Positions 22,820 through 35,000 of a DNA stretch of 64,000 bases are shown here, piece by piece. The notes beneath the pieces were generated by a model. The model was given only the letters and a program-made list of their open reading frames with translations, did not search any database and was not told the origin of the DNA. The DNA is from Armigeres subalbatus (Eukaryota; Arthropoda; Insecta; Diptera; Culicidae), in contig NC_085140.1 of assembly GCF_024139115.2 (NCBI RefSeq), positions 228,624,352-228,688,351 on the forward strand. Direction: 5' to 3'. How positions within the stretch are numbered: the stretch's first letter is position 1; the number at the start of each line of letters is the position of its first letter. A program made the translations under genes and the position numbers.

Positions 22820-23540
22820 GTATTTAACTGAGAAGCGGCATAAATTATTCACGTATGACGACAATACTGAACGATTGTTCAAAGTCGTCTTGAAAGGTCT
22901 CCCCAGTGATGATAAATCACTGGATGAGATTAAAATTGAAATTTCTCAATTACTTGGATTTTCACCGGTCCAAGTAATTAAGATGAAAAAGAAATCTCGC
23001 TTAACTTTTCAAAGGGACCTAAGTGACATTTTTTTCATGAATTAATTTGAATAGCGCAATCAACAGAACAATATGAAACTTATTGATTGTATTCAAATTA
23101 ATTCATGAAAAAAATGTTACTTAGGTCCTTTTGAAAAGTTCAGTAAGAAATCTCCCTCTGGTACTTCCCAGAGGGGTATTTTTCAAGAACAAAAGTGAAC
23201 TAAATAATATGAAAAGTTTGGAAAAGGTCTAATTGAGGATCAGGTTACACGGAGGTTCGGAGACATTCTCAATCAAGAGAATTCTTTTGACCCTTCGTTG
23301 GGAACTAATTTGGATGAAGTGAGATCTATTACTAGAAAATTTAAAGATATAAAAACCCCTGGTGATAGTGTTTTTTTTCTACATACCTATCAAAAAACTT
23401 CCTTGAGAGCTCTTTATCCGTTTTGGTATGTTTTCAATTGGCATACTTCCCATATAAATGGAAAAACGCTAAAGTTGAGGCTTCTAAGTATCGACCAATC
23501 AGTTTGCTTTCTTCAATAAGCAACATTCCGATGGGTCCCA
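22820..23540 (+). mobile_element. Jockey-clade fragment, plus strand, internally deleted
   Basis: The plus strand first carries an ORF1-like segment (GLPSDDKSLDEIKIEISQLL, about 22890-22950). A MITE insertion follows, then the ORF1 remainder, then jumps to an RT segment (AYFPYKWKNAKVEASKYRPI, about 23440-23500). The endonuclease region between them is missing. With the minus-strand fragment at 22164-22800 it forms an opposed pair. Confidence 0.7.
22996..23147. mobile_element. Foldback MITE, copy 2, 4-bp target AAAT
   Basis: Same family as 2994-3150. The left end is CTCGCTTAACTTTTC and the right end is a slightly diverged complement. AAAT flanks it at 22992-22995 and 23148-23151. The Jockey ORF1 sequence is continuous across the site once the MITE and one AAAT are set aside. 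Confidence 0.85.
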
Positions 23541-23808
23541 TCATCAATTCTGCCTATTTAACTTTTCATCTACCAGGGCTTTTAAAGTTTAGACCAAAGT
23601 TTTTCATATGATTCTTAAAACATGTTGTTGAATTATTCATACCATTGCATTCTAAGCATGAAATGCTGACGAAAACACGAATGAAAAGTAAAACGTTACA
23701 AACATTATTTTGTGTTCGGACCTAACGGAATGTCCACACAGAATCATACCAAAACAAAACATTAGAAGTAAATAGTCGGAACCGCGAAACGTCTCATAAA
23801 ATGCCCTA

Positions 23809-24250
23809 CACACTTAAATGCGACACATGATCGAAATACCTACGATGCCATGAACGATGGATTCTTCCGGGCTTGAATATGAAACATAAAACGTTATGGT
23901 GATATTCTTTTCACTTATTGTGTAAAAATATTCAATTGCTTCATTAATACACACATTTTATATTCTATTATTGAATATGTTTGTTATTTCATCACGCTTT
24001 TGATTTTTTTATTACGTTTGATCGAAAAAAAAATAAAAACAAATATTTTACATTATTTCGGTAAAACACTTTGCCGAGCAGATCGGTAACAATTTACCGA
24101 ACGGCACGGCAAATTTTGACAGCTAGATGATTTCGCACATTTTACGACCAGTCGGCAATTTGAACTTTTCACCGAGATCTTTACCGACATCTCAGCTGTT
24201 GGATTCTCGGCAATTTATTTTGCCGGCCTCGGTGAAAATAATTAAGTGTG
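23809..24250. mobile_element. TIR element, CACACTTAA ends, TA target (copy A)
   Basis: The ends CACACTTAA and TTAAGTGTG are flanked by TA at 23807-23808 and 24251-24252. The right arm (about 24060-24250) repeats short CGGTAA/CCGAG motifs and closely matches the right arm of copy B at 24419-25367. It has no coding capacity. Confidence 0.75.
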
Positions 24251-24418
24251 TATGCTAATGCTAATACTAATGACAGTTCTTCAACAAAGGGCTGATAGAA
24301 CCCTCTGAAGTGGGGACTGTTTGGAGGACATGTCTCAAATGGTAGTACGATTCATCAGGACCATAATACCGAATTGGGAAAACGCTGATAGTCAAGGTGA
24401 TTGCGATTGCTCTACATA

Positions 24419-25367
24419 CACACTTAATCGACAATTTTTTTCTCGGTAAAATAAATTGACGAACATGACCGTAAAAGTTTATTTTCACTGATATCTCGTT
24501 AATAAGTATGACGTTTATATAAGTTACTGAAACTCGGCAGTCAAATTTGCAATAGTAATCGGTAGTTCGTGATTCAGCTGAGTTTCGGTAAACCCATCTG
24601 TCATACGTGAAACCTCTGTCGCTGTTTAAAAACACGTGAAAACGCTTCGAAGCAAGGAATAATGGGAATTTCATCTTTAAATTTTTTGGTAAGCATTTAA
24701 TCTATTTACACTATACATTTTGCATTGATATCAACATTGAAAGTAATAATATTTTCTTATTAATTTTAGCTTCGGCTGTATTTGAATGCTGCAGACAAAG
24801 CAAGATCGACCGTAACCGATTTGTCCGCTAGAGGCGGCTAAATTAAATATCCTTTAACATCGTTGGAAAACTATTCAGGGAAAAAAAACATTTGAGCAGC
24901 ACCCCCAGCACCCACTATTTCCGTAATCAATGTTGCAGAATTACAAATTACTACATCAGGACACGGTTTGTAATATTTGGTTAGTACATGGCAGTACATT
25001 CATTTTGGTAGGCAAATCCATATTTGCAGTACCATTTCTAAAGCTTTGTTTAACAATATGTATGTACAACAAGAAAAATACGACACGAAATACATTTTAC
25101 TTTCATATTGATTGATGCTTTCAATATTTGTTATTAATCTGGAAAAAATAAAAAAAAATAATTATTTACTGAATTTCGGCAAAACACTTTACCGGCCCAC
25201 TCGGCAACGCACTACCGAACGGCACGGTAAATTTTGACAGCTGGGTGGCAACGAACATTTAACAACCAATCGGTAGTTTGAACTTTTACCGAGATTTTTA
25301 CCGAGATATCAGCTGTTGGATTCTCGGCAATTTATTTTGCCGGCTTCGGCGAAAAAAATTAAGTGTG
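24419..25367. mobile_element. TIR element, CACACTTAA ends, TA target (copy B)
   Basis: The ends CACACTTAA and TTAAGTGTG are flanked by TA at 24417-24418 and 25368-25369. The left arm is a diverged complement of the right arm. The 949-bp length is about twice copy A, and the extra middle part (about 24620-25170) is unrecognised and AT-rich with no long frame. Confidence 0.72.
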
Positions 25368-26249
25368 TAGTAATAATGCGTCAACTTAACAAAACTACAT
25401 GAAATTGGAATATTTTACAAAAGATCTAACAAATGGTCACAGTTATTGAAATATCCAAAAGGGGCTGTCCACAAACCACGTAGACTGAAATTTCACATTT
25501 TCAAACTCCCTTCCCCCTAGTAGACTATTTCTAAACCCTTACCCCACCCCCTTGAAGTCTACGTAGATTTTTCCAAATTTTACAAAATATCATATGTGAT
25601 TGGGCAATCAAAATCGAAATCAAATTTAATCCTCTGTCCACTGCTTCGGAAACCAAATCTCCATGTTAATTAATTTAATTTCTGTTGAATGCGTTTCCTT
25701 CTAGAGGTGTGCACCACCGCAGCCGACACTTTTGCATCGGCGCTTAAAATTGGTCACGTATCTCTCCACGCCGGTTCAAATTTGTAGAAAACCGAAGAAT
25801 TTTCAGAATTTCAGTGAAAATTTAGAATTATTTCCCGTGTTTCCGAGTAATTTTAAGTTCAAATGGACATTCCGAAATATTTCCCGTGGAATTTTGGAAT
25901 GGTTTCCTACGTTCTTGCAGATTTGGAGCAATTTCCTGAGGATTTTTTTTTAATACAAAAGACGTTCCAAATACTTTCCAGCTATGTCCAAGGGCTTGAT
26001 GATCCCTCCCCAGGCCATCTGCATGTGTCCGCAAATAGGCTCCGCCAAAGCGAGCGTGTGCCGCTCAAAGCGCACAAGCCCAAGTCCTGGTGTTAGGTGG
26101 GACGCTAAACAGCCCTGACACGACGGCCCTCCGACGAGACAGGAGGTTTGTGCAGGCCCAATAAGCCGCCTATGAAAACAACCATTACGAACGACATAGA
26201 AGATTATACGACTCGATAAAATCGGCAACCTAGGCGACGAATAAAGGAT

Positions 26250-29200
26250 CACGATTGTTGCGCTGCAGGAAATCTGCTGGACAGGACAGAAAGTGTGGAA
26301 AAGCGGGCATCAAGCGGCTACCTTCTACCAAAGCTGTGGCACCACCAAAGAGCTGGGAACCGGCTTCATAGTGCTGGGTAAGATGTGCCAACGCGTGATT
26401 GGGTGGTAGCCAATCAACGTAAGGATGTGCAAGCTGAGGATAAAAGGCCGTTTCTTCAACTATAGCATCATCAACGTGCACTGCCCACACGAAGGCAGAT
26501 CCGACGACGAGAAAGAAGCATTATATGCACAGCTAGAGCAGACATACGATTGATGCCCACTGCGGGACGTCAAAATCGTCATCGGTGACATGAACGCTCA
26601 GGTAGGAAGGGAAGAAATGTATAGACCGGTCATCGGACCGGATAGTCTGCATACCGTACCGAACGACAACGGCCAACGATGCATAAACCTTGCAGCCTCC
26701 CGCGGAATGGTAGTCCGAAGCACTTTCTTCCCCCGCAAGAATATCCACAAGGCCACATGGAAATCACCTAATCAAGTAACGGAAAACCAAATCGACCACG
26801 TTCTAATCGACGGTAAATTTTTCTCCGACATCCATTGGCGTAACTACAGGGGGGCTAGGGGGGGCTATAGCCCCACCTAGGATCTGGTTAGCCCCCCCTA
26901 GAAAATTTGTGACTTTGTATAAGTATTGCTCATATCTAGTCCACTGATTATATACGGGGGAAATGCAGAGAAAGGATTGTCTTCATTATCCAATCCCTCT
27001 CTTCGAAACACTACAACAGCAAGTTGAATCTATATTCGCTCAAGTTTTTGAACTTCGAGCAATTGTTTTAAGGCTTGCTCACGACAAAATCTGGACCCCT
27101 CAAAACACGTTATAGCTTTTGAAATACCAAAGGAAATACCTCATCAACAAGTGAATTAAAATATATTATTTATTAGTTTTACAAGTACTTAATGGATAAT
27201 GGACAATTCCTTGAGATATTCAAGTTTTTCCAAGGTTTTGTAAGTAATTGTTATCTACATCGAGCGTATGATCTTAACTTTTCTAACTAATACCAATCCT
27301 AAAAGCTGCAGTGCATTTTAATTATCACTGTAGGCTTCTTGAGGAAGGTTCGGTAAAACTCTTAGATTTTAAGTAGAGGTAACTAAAAGTTGAATAAGAA
27401 AGAACTTTGTATTCTTTCTGATGGATTTTAGAACTCCGCATGCTTTTTAATTCTCTAAACTCCTATTGTCACTGCAATGAAACCAGTGAAATGTCTCAGT
27501 AGGCGTGAAACAGACCTACTGAGAGAAAAGATGTGTTAAATGTTCCTAGTGTTAACAAATGCTGTTATAAGTTAATTTGTTGCAATTTTTTTAACTGAAT
27601 TGAAAATTAACGACCAATAAGTTATAATGGGATGTTAAACTGATTTTTTTAAATCATCCTAGAAGTTATTCTAACAGAAAAGAAAGATTAGTTTGTCGTG
27701 GTCAGATCGCCGTTTGAAAGCTCGTAGGAATTGCCAGGCCACTGAATTGAAAGCTGGCGAAAAGAGTTTAACTAACTAATTTATCCAATATTTAATTTAT
27801 AATGTATTCTAGGTTCGAAGCAAATCAAAAAAACCTATCAAGGATTTTGGGAATCCTACGACATTTCTTGATTTTTAAAAACAGGGCTGAGCGTCGATGA
27901 ACATCGTTTGAAATACTTAAGTCGTCCATTGATATCTGGTAGGCAAACTTGCGAACAATATACATTAGTTGAATCGAGCGAAAATGGTAAACTTTCTGAG
28001 TTATGAGTGTTAAAATAGAAAAGTTTAAAAAAAAGTTAGCCCCCCCTAGAATTTTTCATTAGTTACGCCAATGCCGACATCACGAACGTACGCACTCACC
28101 GCAGTGCGAATATTGAATCCGACCACTACCTCGTTGCAGTATGTCTGCGCTCAAAACTCACGACGGTGTACAACACGCGTTGGAGTCGTCCGTCGCAGCT
28201 AAACATTGGGCGGCTACAAGACGGTAGGCTAGCCTAAGACTACGCGCAGCAGCTGGAAGTGGCACTCCCAACGGAAGAGCAACTAGGCGCAGCATCTCTT
28301 GTAGGTGGCTGGAGCGATATTCGATCCGCCATTGGAAGCACAGCAATCGCTGCACTAGGCACGCTGGCTCCGGATCAGAGAAACGACTGGTATGACTGCG
28401 AATGTGAGCAGTTAGTTGAGGAGAAGAATGCAGCATGGGCGAGATTGCTGCAACACCGCACGAGGGCTAAAGAGGCACGATACAAACGGGTGCGGAACAG
28501 ACAAAACTCGATTTTCCGGAGAAAAAAGCGCCAGCAGGAAGATCGAGACCGTGAAGAGACGGAGCAACTGTACCGCGTTAATAACACACGAAAGTTCTAT
28601 GAAAAGTTAAACCGTTCACGTAAGGGCCACGTGCCACAGCCTGTAAGTGTAAGGACATAAACGGGAACCTTCTTACGAACGAGCGTGAGGTGAACCAAAG
28701 GTGGCGGCAGCACTACGGAGAGCACATGAATGGCGATATGGCAGACAACGGTGGCGGTATGGTAAAACCTATGAGCACGCGTGCAGGACATGCGACTTCC
28801 AGCTCCGAATCTCCAGGAAATCCAGGAGGAGATCGGCCGGCTGAAAAACAACAAAGCCCCTGGAGTTGACCAACTACCAGGAGAGCTGTTTAAACACGTT
28901 GGTGAGGCACTGGCAAAAGCGCTGCACTGGGTAATTACCAATGTTTGGGAGGATGAGGTTCTGCCGCAGAAGTGGATGGAAGGTGTCGTATGCCCCATCT
29001 ATCAAAAGGGCGATAAGCTGGATTGTAGCAACTATCGCGCAATCACATTGCTGAAGCCGCCTACAAGGTACTCTCCCAAATTTTATGCCGCCGACTAACA
29101 CCAATGGCAAGAGAGTTCGTGGGGCAGTACCAGGCGGGATTTATGGGTGAACGCTCTACCACGGACCAGATGTTCGCCGTACGTCAGGTATTGCAGAAAT

Positions 29201-30341
29201 GCCGCGAATACAACGTGCCCACACATCATCTATTTATCGACATCAAAGCCGCATATGATACAATCGATCGGGACCAGCTATGGCAGCTAATGCACGAAAA
29301 CGGATTTCCGGATAAACTGATACGGTTGATCAAGGCGACGATGGATCGGGTGATGTGCGTAGTTCGAGTTTCAGGGGCATTCTCGAGTCCCTTCGAAACG
29401 CACAGAGGGTTACGGCAAGGTGATGGTCTTTCGTGTCTGCTATTCAACATCGTTTGGAGGGAGTAATACGAAGGGCAGGGATTGACACGAGTGGTACGAT
29501 TTTCACGAAGTCCGTCCAGTTATTTGGTTTCGCCGACGACATTGATATCATGGCACGCAACTTTGAGAGGATGGAGGAAGCCTACATCACACTGAAAAGC
29601 GAAGCTAAACGGATTGGACTAGTCATCAATACGTCGAAGACGAAGTACATGATTGGAAGAAGCTCAAGAGAGGTCAATGTAAGCCACCCACCACGAGTTT
29701 CTATCGGTGGTAACGAAATCGAGGTGGTTGAAGAATTCGTATACTTGGGCTCACTGGTGACCGCCGATAACGATACCAGCAGAGAAATTCGGAGACGCAT
29801 AGTGGCTGGAAATCGTACGTACTTTGGACTCCGCAAGACGCTCCGATCGAATAGAGTTCGCCGCCGTACCAAACTGACTATCTACAAAACGCTTATTAGA
29901 CCGGTAGTTCTCTACGGACACGAGACCTGGACGATGCTCGTGGAGGACCAACGCGCACTGGGAGTTTTCGAAAATAAAGTGTTGCGTACCACCTATGGTG
30001 GGGTGCAGATGGCGGGCGGTACGTGGAGGAGGCGAATGAACCACAAGTTGCATCAGCTGTTGGGAGGACCATCCATCGTTCACACTGCGAAAATCGGAAG
30101 ACTGCGGTGGGCCGGGCACGTAGCCAGAATGTCGAACAGTAATCCGGTGAAAATAGTTCTCGACAATGATCCGACGGGAACAAGAAGGCGAGGTACACAG
30201 CGGGCAAGGTGGATCGATCAGGTAGAGGACGATTTGTGGACACTCCGCAGACTGCGTGGTTGGCGAAGTGCAGCCATGGACCGAGCTGACTGGAGAAGAC
30301 TTTTATGTGCAGCACAGGCCACTCCGGCCTTAGTCTGGTAA
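26250..30341 (+). pseudogene. LINE-A endonuclease/reverse transcriptase frame, broken
   Basis: Endonuclease motifs are visible: IVALQEICW near 26250, IGDMNAQVGR near 26590, [11 protein letters not shown] near 26785 and IESDHYLVAV near 28110. Stops occur at about 26406 and 26553. The linker (28259-28660) is basic and coiled. RT motifs follow: NKAPGVDQLPGELF (28850), the palm block HLFIDIKAAYDTIDRDQLWQ (29230), [14 protein letters not shown] (29410) and FGFADDIDIM (29525). The longest intact piece is 29433-30341 (302 codons). Shifts near 28660, 29060 and 29450 break it. Such enzymes nick DNA and copy the element RNA in place. Confidence 0.8.
26833..28073. mobile_element. Non-autonomous hAT-like element, 1241 bp
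   Basis: The ends CATTGGCGTAACTA and TAGTTACGCCAATG are perfect 14-bp inverted repeats. An exact 8-bp target duplication, CCGACATC, lies at 26825-26832 and 28074-28081, which points to the hAT superfamily. GGGGGGCTAGG-type tracts lie inside both ends (26847-26900; 28036-28052). No transposase frame exists. LINE-A endonuclease sequence reads on across the site. Confidence 0.92.
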
Positions 30342-30600
30342 TAAATAAATCCAAAGACTTTCCGAATAATTTGCGGTGGAAATTATAGAGAATTTCGTTG
30401 AAATTTTGGTGAATCTCTCGAATTTTCGAATTTCGAATTTTTTTAAATGAAAATTATTAAAGCTTTCTCACAAAAATTGATTTTTTTTTTGCGGAAACTA
30501 AAAGAGTTTTAGATGGGAAATTCAAATAATTTTTCGTAGAAATTTACAACATTCCACAACAATTCCTAAGATTTTCCATTGATTATTCCAAAGAACTCGC

Positions 30601-30665
30601 ATTAGAAACCGGAGACGAGCCAGCCTCGGGCTGAAAGTCTCCTTAATAAAGACACACACAAAAAT
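30601..30665. repeat. Short dispersed repeat ending in AATAAAGACACACAC
   Basis: GAGCCAGCCTCGGGCTGAAA followed by GTCTCC and an A/C-rich tail resembles the 3' end of a common mosquito retroelement. Only a short piece is present, so the family is uncertain. Confidence 0.35.
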
Positions 30666-31311
30666 TAGTACATGTGCATTGGTACTCCCGAAGAAATTGC
30701 CGTAGAATATACAAAGAGTTTCCCATGGACATTTCGAAGAATTTCGCTTATATATCCAAAGTCTTGCAAAAAAAATCTGGGTAAATCCTAAAAAACAATC
30801 AAACAAGTGAACTTTGCACATAGCTTCTGTATAAATTGTTTTCCAAAATAATAAAAAATAAAAAAAAGTCTACGTAGACTTTTGGTATACCCCCCCCCCC
30901 CTTCGTTCCTCTTCGTAGACTAACGTAGACTTTTTCGAAACCCCTCCCTCCCCCTCAAGAGTCTACGTGTTTTATAGACAAGCCCCAAAGGGAAAAAACG
31001 TAACTAACTTGATTTGGACCCTCCTGCTTACATTTTCTTGAATTCTGATATTTTCTTGAATTCTAATTTATGTGCGCAAAGTTAGGCATATACTATCATA
31101 TACTGTATCAAAGCTCAATTTAATATTTATTTTATAGTTTTGTGCCAAATACAGCTCTCAAACAATAATATAATAATAAAACTACAGCATGGAAACTGTT
31201 TCTTGCGGTTAGTTACCTTTTACACGTTGTACAAGTTGGTTAAATTGTGCATTTCGTGGACTGCGCAAAGTATGGTACGTGCACGGTAAAGTATATAATT
31301 TCCTTTATCCT

Positions 31312-32003
31312 TGTCACAACCCTGCGACGCACCTTTGCGTTCAACATCACCCTTGTCTATGAGTTTAGCTCCGACCCTGGCTCGTTAACTGTCAACCACC
31401 CACCGGTCGACGGGTGACAGGCAGCTAATCGTAAGTAGCAAAAAAAGAGCACAGTTGAGTCAGCAGAAAGTTAAAGTGCATTAGCATAGGTGAGGTGTTA
31501 AAATTACTAAACATTTAATAAGTTTTTTCCTAAAGGTGAATTAATTATCCTACTTAAATTCAGCTTAGTACTCATAAGGGCAGTGTCACGGTTGATTATA
31601 TTATTACTTATACTTAAACAACATGCAAAAAGAAGGTAAAATCGAACATTGAATTCATGCAAACTTAACCTAACAGCTCATGCCTTCCACAGTAATTATA
31701 TACTCACTACGAAAATAGTACGGATCGTTGCGAACTAGTACGGGCAAATTATCACTAGAAAGAAACTAAACGTAAGTAGTTAGCATGCTTTTGTTATTAA
31801 CGAATATCTATGATGTATCCATGCCCGAGAAAAACCTAAAAACAAACAATTATACACTATAGCATGTGAAAACGATAAAACTAATTCGACATATGTATTC
31901 TCTCCCCAAAGGGATTTTATAACTCCTTCTCTACTTCAGAATAAATACAAGAGTTACGAAACCGGAAACAATACTTTCTATTTGTCCGATTGCTAGCGCA
32001 ATA
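31312..32003 (+). repeat. BEL-2 5' LTR
   Basis: This 692-bp repeat starts TGTCACAACC and ends GCAATA. By eye it is identical to the 3' LTR except for the loss of 7 bp near 31325, where the 3' copy has a duplicated TGCGA. The poly(A) signal AATAAA is at 31940-31945. Confidence 0.93.
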
Positions 32004-32042
32004 TTTTATAAAATCCGTTTAAGATCGGGGGCTTCAGTCAGT

Positions 32043-35000
32043 ATGTCGAAAAGAGGTGACGGTCAGAAGCGGGGAACTTCCCCATCGAGTCAAAATCCGC
32101 CGCCGGGAGTGAGCTGTGAGATATGTCGGCAACCAGATAACAGCCGTATGGTAGCGTGTGATGAGTGCGGACAGTGGTATCATTTCGCGTGTGTCAGTGT
32201 GGATTCGAGTGTTCAGGATGTGGAGTGGTGCTGCAAGAAATGCCTGGAGGCGTCGAATAAACTTCCAACCGGAACAGCCACATCTGAAATTGCAAGCAAA
32301 GGAGTAAAACCAAAGTCAGCAAGCGGAGCACCAACGGATCCGAGTCTGGAAGAGTATCTACAGAAACAGCTAGCGGCGATGCAGAAGAAATTCGAGAGGA
32401 TGATGAAGGAGAAGGAAGACCAGCATCTGAAGGAGCTCAGAGATCAACGGAAGAAATATGAACAGGATCTGAAGGATTCGGAGCGCCGAGTGCAGGAACA
32501 AATGGTAAACCAACTTCGGCAGACTGGAACAGCAAGAAAGGGATTGTTTGGCGATCAGCCCACGCAATTGTCAATTGGTGGAGGAGTGACAGCAAGTTCG
32601 TTGGACAATTTGCCTCTTCAAGGCGCCCTTGGTGGACCATCGGTAGCTGCATACGGAAACCCACAGCTGCAATTGACACTCGGAGCAGGACCGACAGCAA
32701 GTTCAACCGGTAATCCACTGCCACGAATCAGTGTGCACGACGAAAGTCAAGACGATGATGTTCTAGCACAGGAGCTGAAGTTGCTGGAAGGAAGGCAGGC
32801 ATTAGAAAGGAAGCATTTTGAAGAACGGAATAGATTGCTACATCGTCATACGTCGATTGATGCAGGGGCTAATGGTAGAGGTACCGGATTGAATGCTCAA
32901 GCTACTGTCTTTCAGCCGAATTTTAGCAGTTTCGTCGGTGGCCCTACGCTAAGCCAAAGTCAAATCTCAGCACGCCAAGCTGTTACTAAAGAACTTCCAT
33001 TGTTTTCTGGTAACCCGGAAGAATGGCCGCTTTTCCTCGCAAGCTACGAGAATTCTACCAGGATCTGTGGATATAGCGATGAGGAGAACATGTTGCGGCT
33101 TCAAAGAAGTCTGAAGGGGAAGGCTATGGAAGCGGTGCGCTGTCGTCTGTTGCATCCTGCGAACTTACCTGGAGTACTGGCAACCCTGAAAACCCTCTTT
33201 GGAAGGACGGAGATCATTGTTCATTCGATGGTCAACAAGATTCGGGAGATGCCGCCACCGAAGGCGGAGAAACTGCAGTCATTGATTGATTTCGGAGTTG
33301 CAGTTCAAAACATATGTGCTACCATTACTGCTTCAGGACTGCAAGAGTACATGTGCAATGTGACGCTTCTTCAGGAGCTGACCGAGAGATTGCCACCGTC
33401 AATAAGGTTGAACTGGGCATACCATCGACAGGGATTGCCGAGGGTTTCGCTTTCGGAGTTTGGAGATTGGTTGGGAAGATTGGTCGAAGCAGCGAGCATT
33501 GTCACGTTGCCATCTCTCAGTGCTCCGAAACAAGAGAAGCGCGGACGAAGGGAAGACAACTACATCAACGTTCACTCTGAAAGTAAGCCATATGTCACGT
33601 TTTCTACAAAGACAGTCCGTTACAGCTACAAAATGCTGTCCCGTTTGCAAGTGTGACTGTGGCGGCCCAGAGAAGTGTCAGAAGTTCCTCGACATGAACG
33701 TCGGTTCCCGTTGGTCAGTGGTTAAGGAGCAGAAGCTGTGTAGGAAGTGTTTACGGAAACATTTCGGCGCCTGTCAAGTGAAGACACCGTGCGGGAGGAA
33801 TGGCTGCACATTCATGCATGATAGACTTCTACACGACGACAAGCGGTACAGTAAGCCCACGACGGCAACTGAGTCCGCGAAGCCGACGATCGAAATGACA
33901 ACGACGCAGAGCTGCAATACGCATACGAAAACGGCTAGAAAGGTTCTATTCCGGTACGTGCCGGTGACTATCTACGGCAAGGGGAAGCAAGTGTCTACGT
34001 ACGCGTTCCTCGACGATGGATCGTCGTCAACATTGATGGAGCATAGTTTGCTAAAGGAGCTAGGCCTTAAAGGAACGCCATATCCATTGTGTCTCGATTG
34101 GACGGGCGGTCACAAGCGACATGAAAATGAGTCGGTTATGCTAGCACTTAAGATTTCTGGCGTGTCCGACACGAACGACGTTTTCGAGCTTTCGGAAGTT
34201 CATACAGTCCGAGATCTCTCTCCCGAAGCAGTCGGTGTCAATATCTCAATTAGCGACTAAGTACAGTTACCTCGAAGGATTGCCATTAATATCCTATGAC
34301 AGTATCTCCCCACGAATCCTCATAGGTATGGATAACTGTCGGCTTGGGCATGCGTCGAGAAGCATAGAAGGAAGCGAGAATGAACCGGTGGCCTCAAAAA
34401 CTCGCCTGGGATGGATGGTATATGGTCCCTGTTCTATAGAGTCTGGAACAATAATCTCCAGCTACAGCGGCCATCACAGTTTCCACATCTGTGCCTGCGT
34501 CAATGAGGAAGACAAGGATCTGAATGCAGCCATGAAGGAGTATTTTTCGATCGAGTCGCTGGGTGTCTCTGCTGCATCTAAATCACTACCATCAAAAGAT
34601 GAGGAGCGTGCTATGCAAATTTTGTCAACTGAAACTCGCTTGATAGGAAATCGATACGAGACCGGCTTATTGTGGCGATACGACCAAATTATGTTACCAT
34701 GCAACAGAGGGATGGCTATGAATCGACTGGCATGTCTGCAGAAGCGTTTACGGAGAGATCCAGAATTGGCTGTAGCAATGCAAGCAAAGATATCCGAATA
34801 CGAAGAGAAGGGGTACATTCGTCGGCTTTCGGCAGCGGAGAAAACAGAGAAGCACCCTAACGATTGGTACCTTCCGATTTTCCCAGTTACAAACCCTAAC
34901 AAACCTGGAAAGTTTCGGATTGTCTTCGATGCAGCGGCGAAAGTCAACGGTGTTTCGCTAAATTCTTTTCTCCTTACGGGACCTGATCAGTTGGTATCGT

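Larger units (their letters stand above)
26020..30345 (+). mobile_element. Non-LTR retrotransposon (LINE-A), RTE-like or related clade
   Basis: The plus-strand order is an AP-type endonuclease (about 26250-26830 and 28082-28150), a linker, reverse transcriptase (about 28780-29800) and a C-terminal part ending near 30341, followed by AATAAATAAAT. The proteins resemble those often labelled craniofacial development protein 2-like, which derive from such LINEs. The exact clade is uncertain. The 5' boundary lies near 26000-26030. A hAT-like element interrupts the endonuclease. Confidence 0.8.
25461..30986. mobile_element. TIR element split by a LINE insertion
   Basis: The left end GGGGCTGTCC followed by CCACGTAGAC (25461-25485) pairs with the right end GTCTACGTG...AAGCCCC (30961-30986). 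Pyrimidine- or purine-rich tracts and AGTCTACGTAGA motifs lie just inside both ends (25490-25570; 30865-30960). Its own sequence is about 1.1 kb, and the rest is LINE-A and the hAT-like element. No clear target duplication was found. Confidence 0.65.

Noticed and set aside
24267..24674. 135-codon minus-strand frame as a gene
   Set aside because: It overlaps the end of a TIR element and repeats its motifs; no known domain.
33460..34260. Gag/Pol break of BEL-2 as a programmed frameshift
   Set aside because: BEL-1 needs no shift, the later breaks are of mixed sign and include plain stop codons, and no slippery site is apparent.
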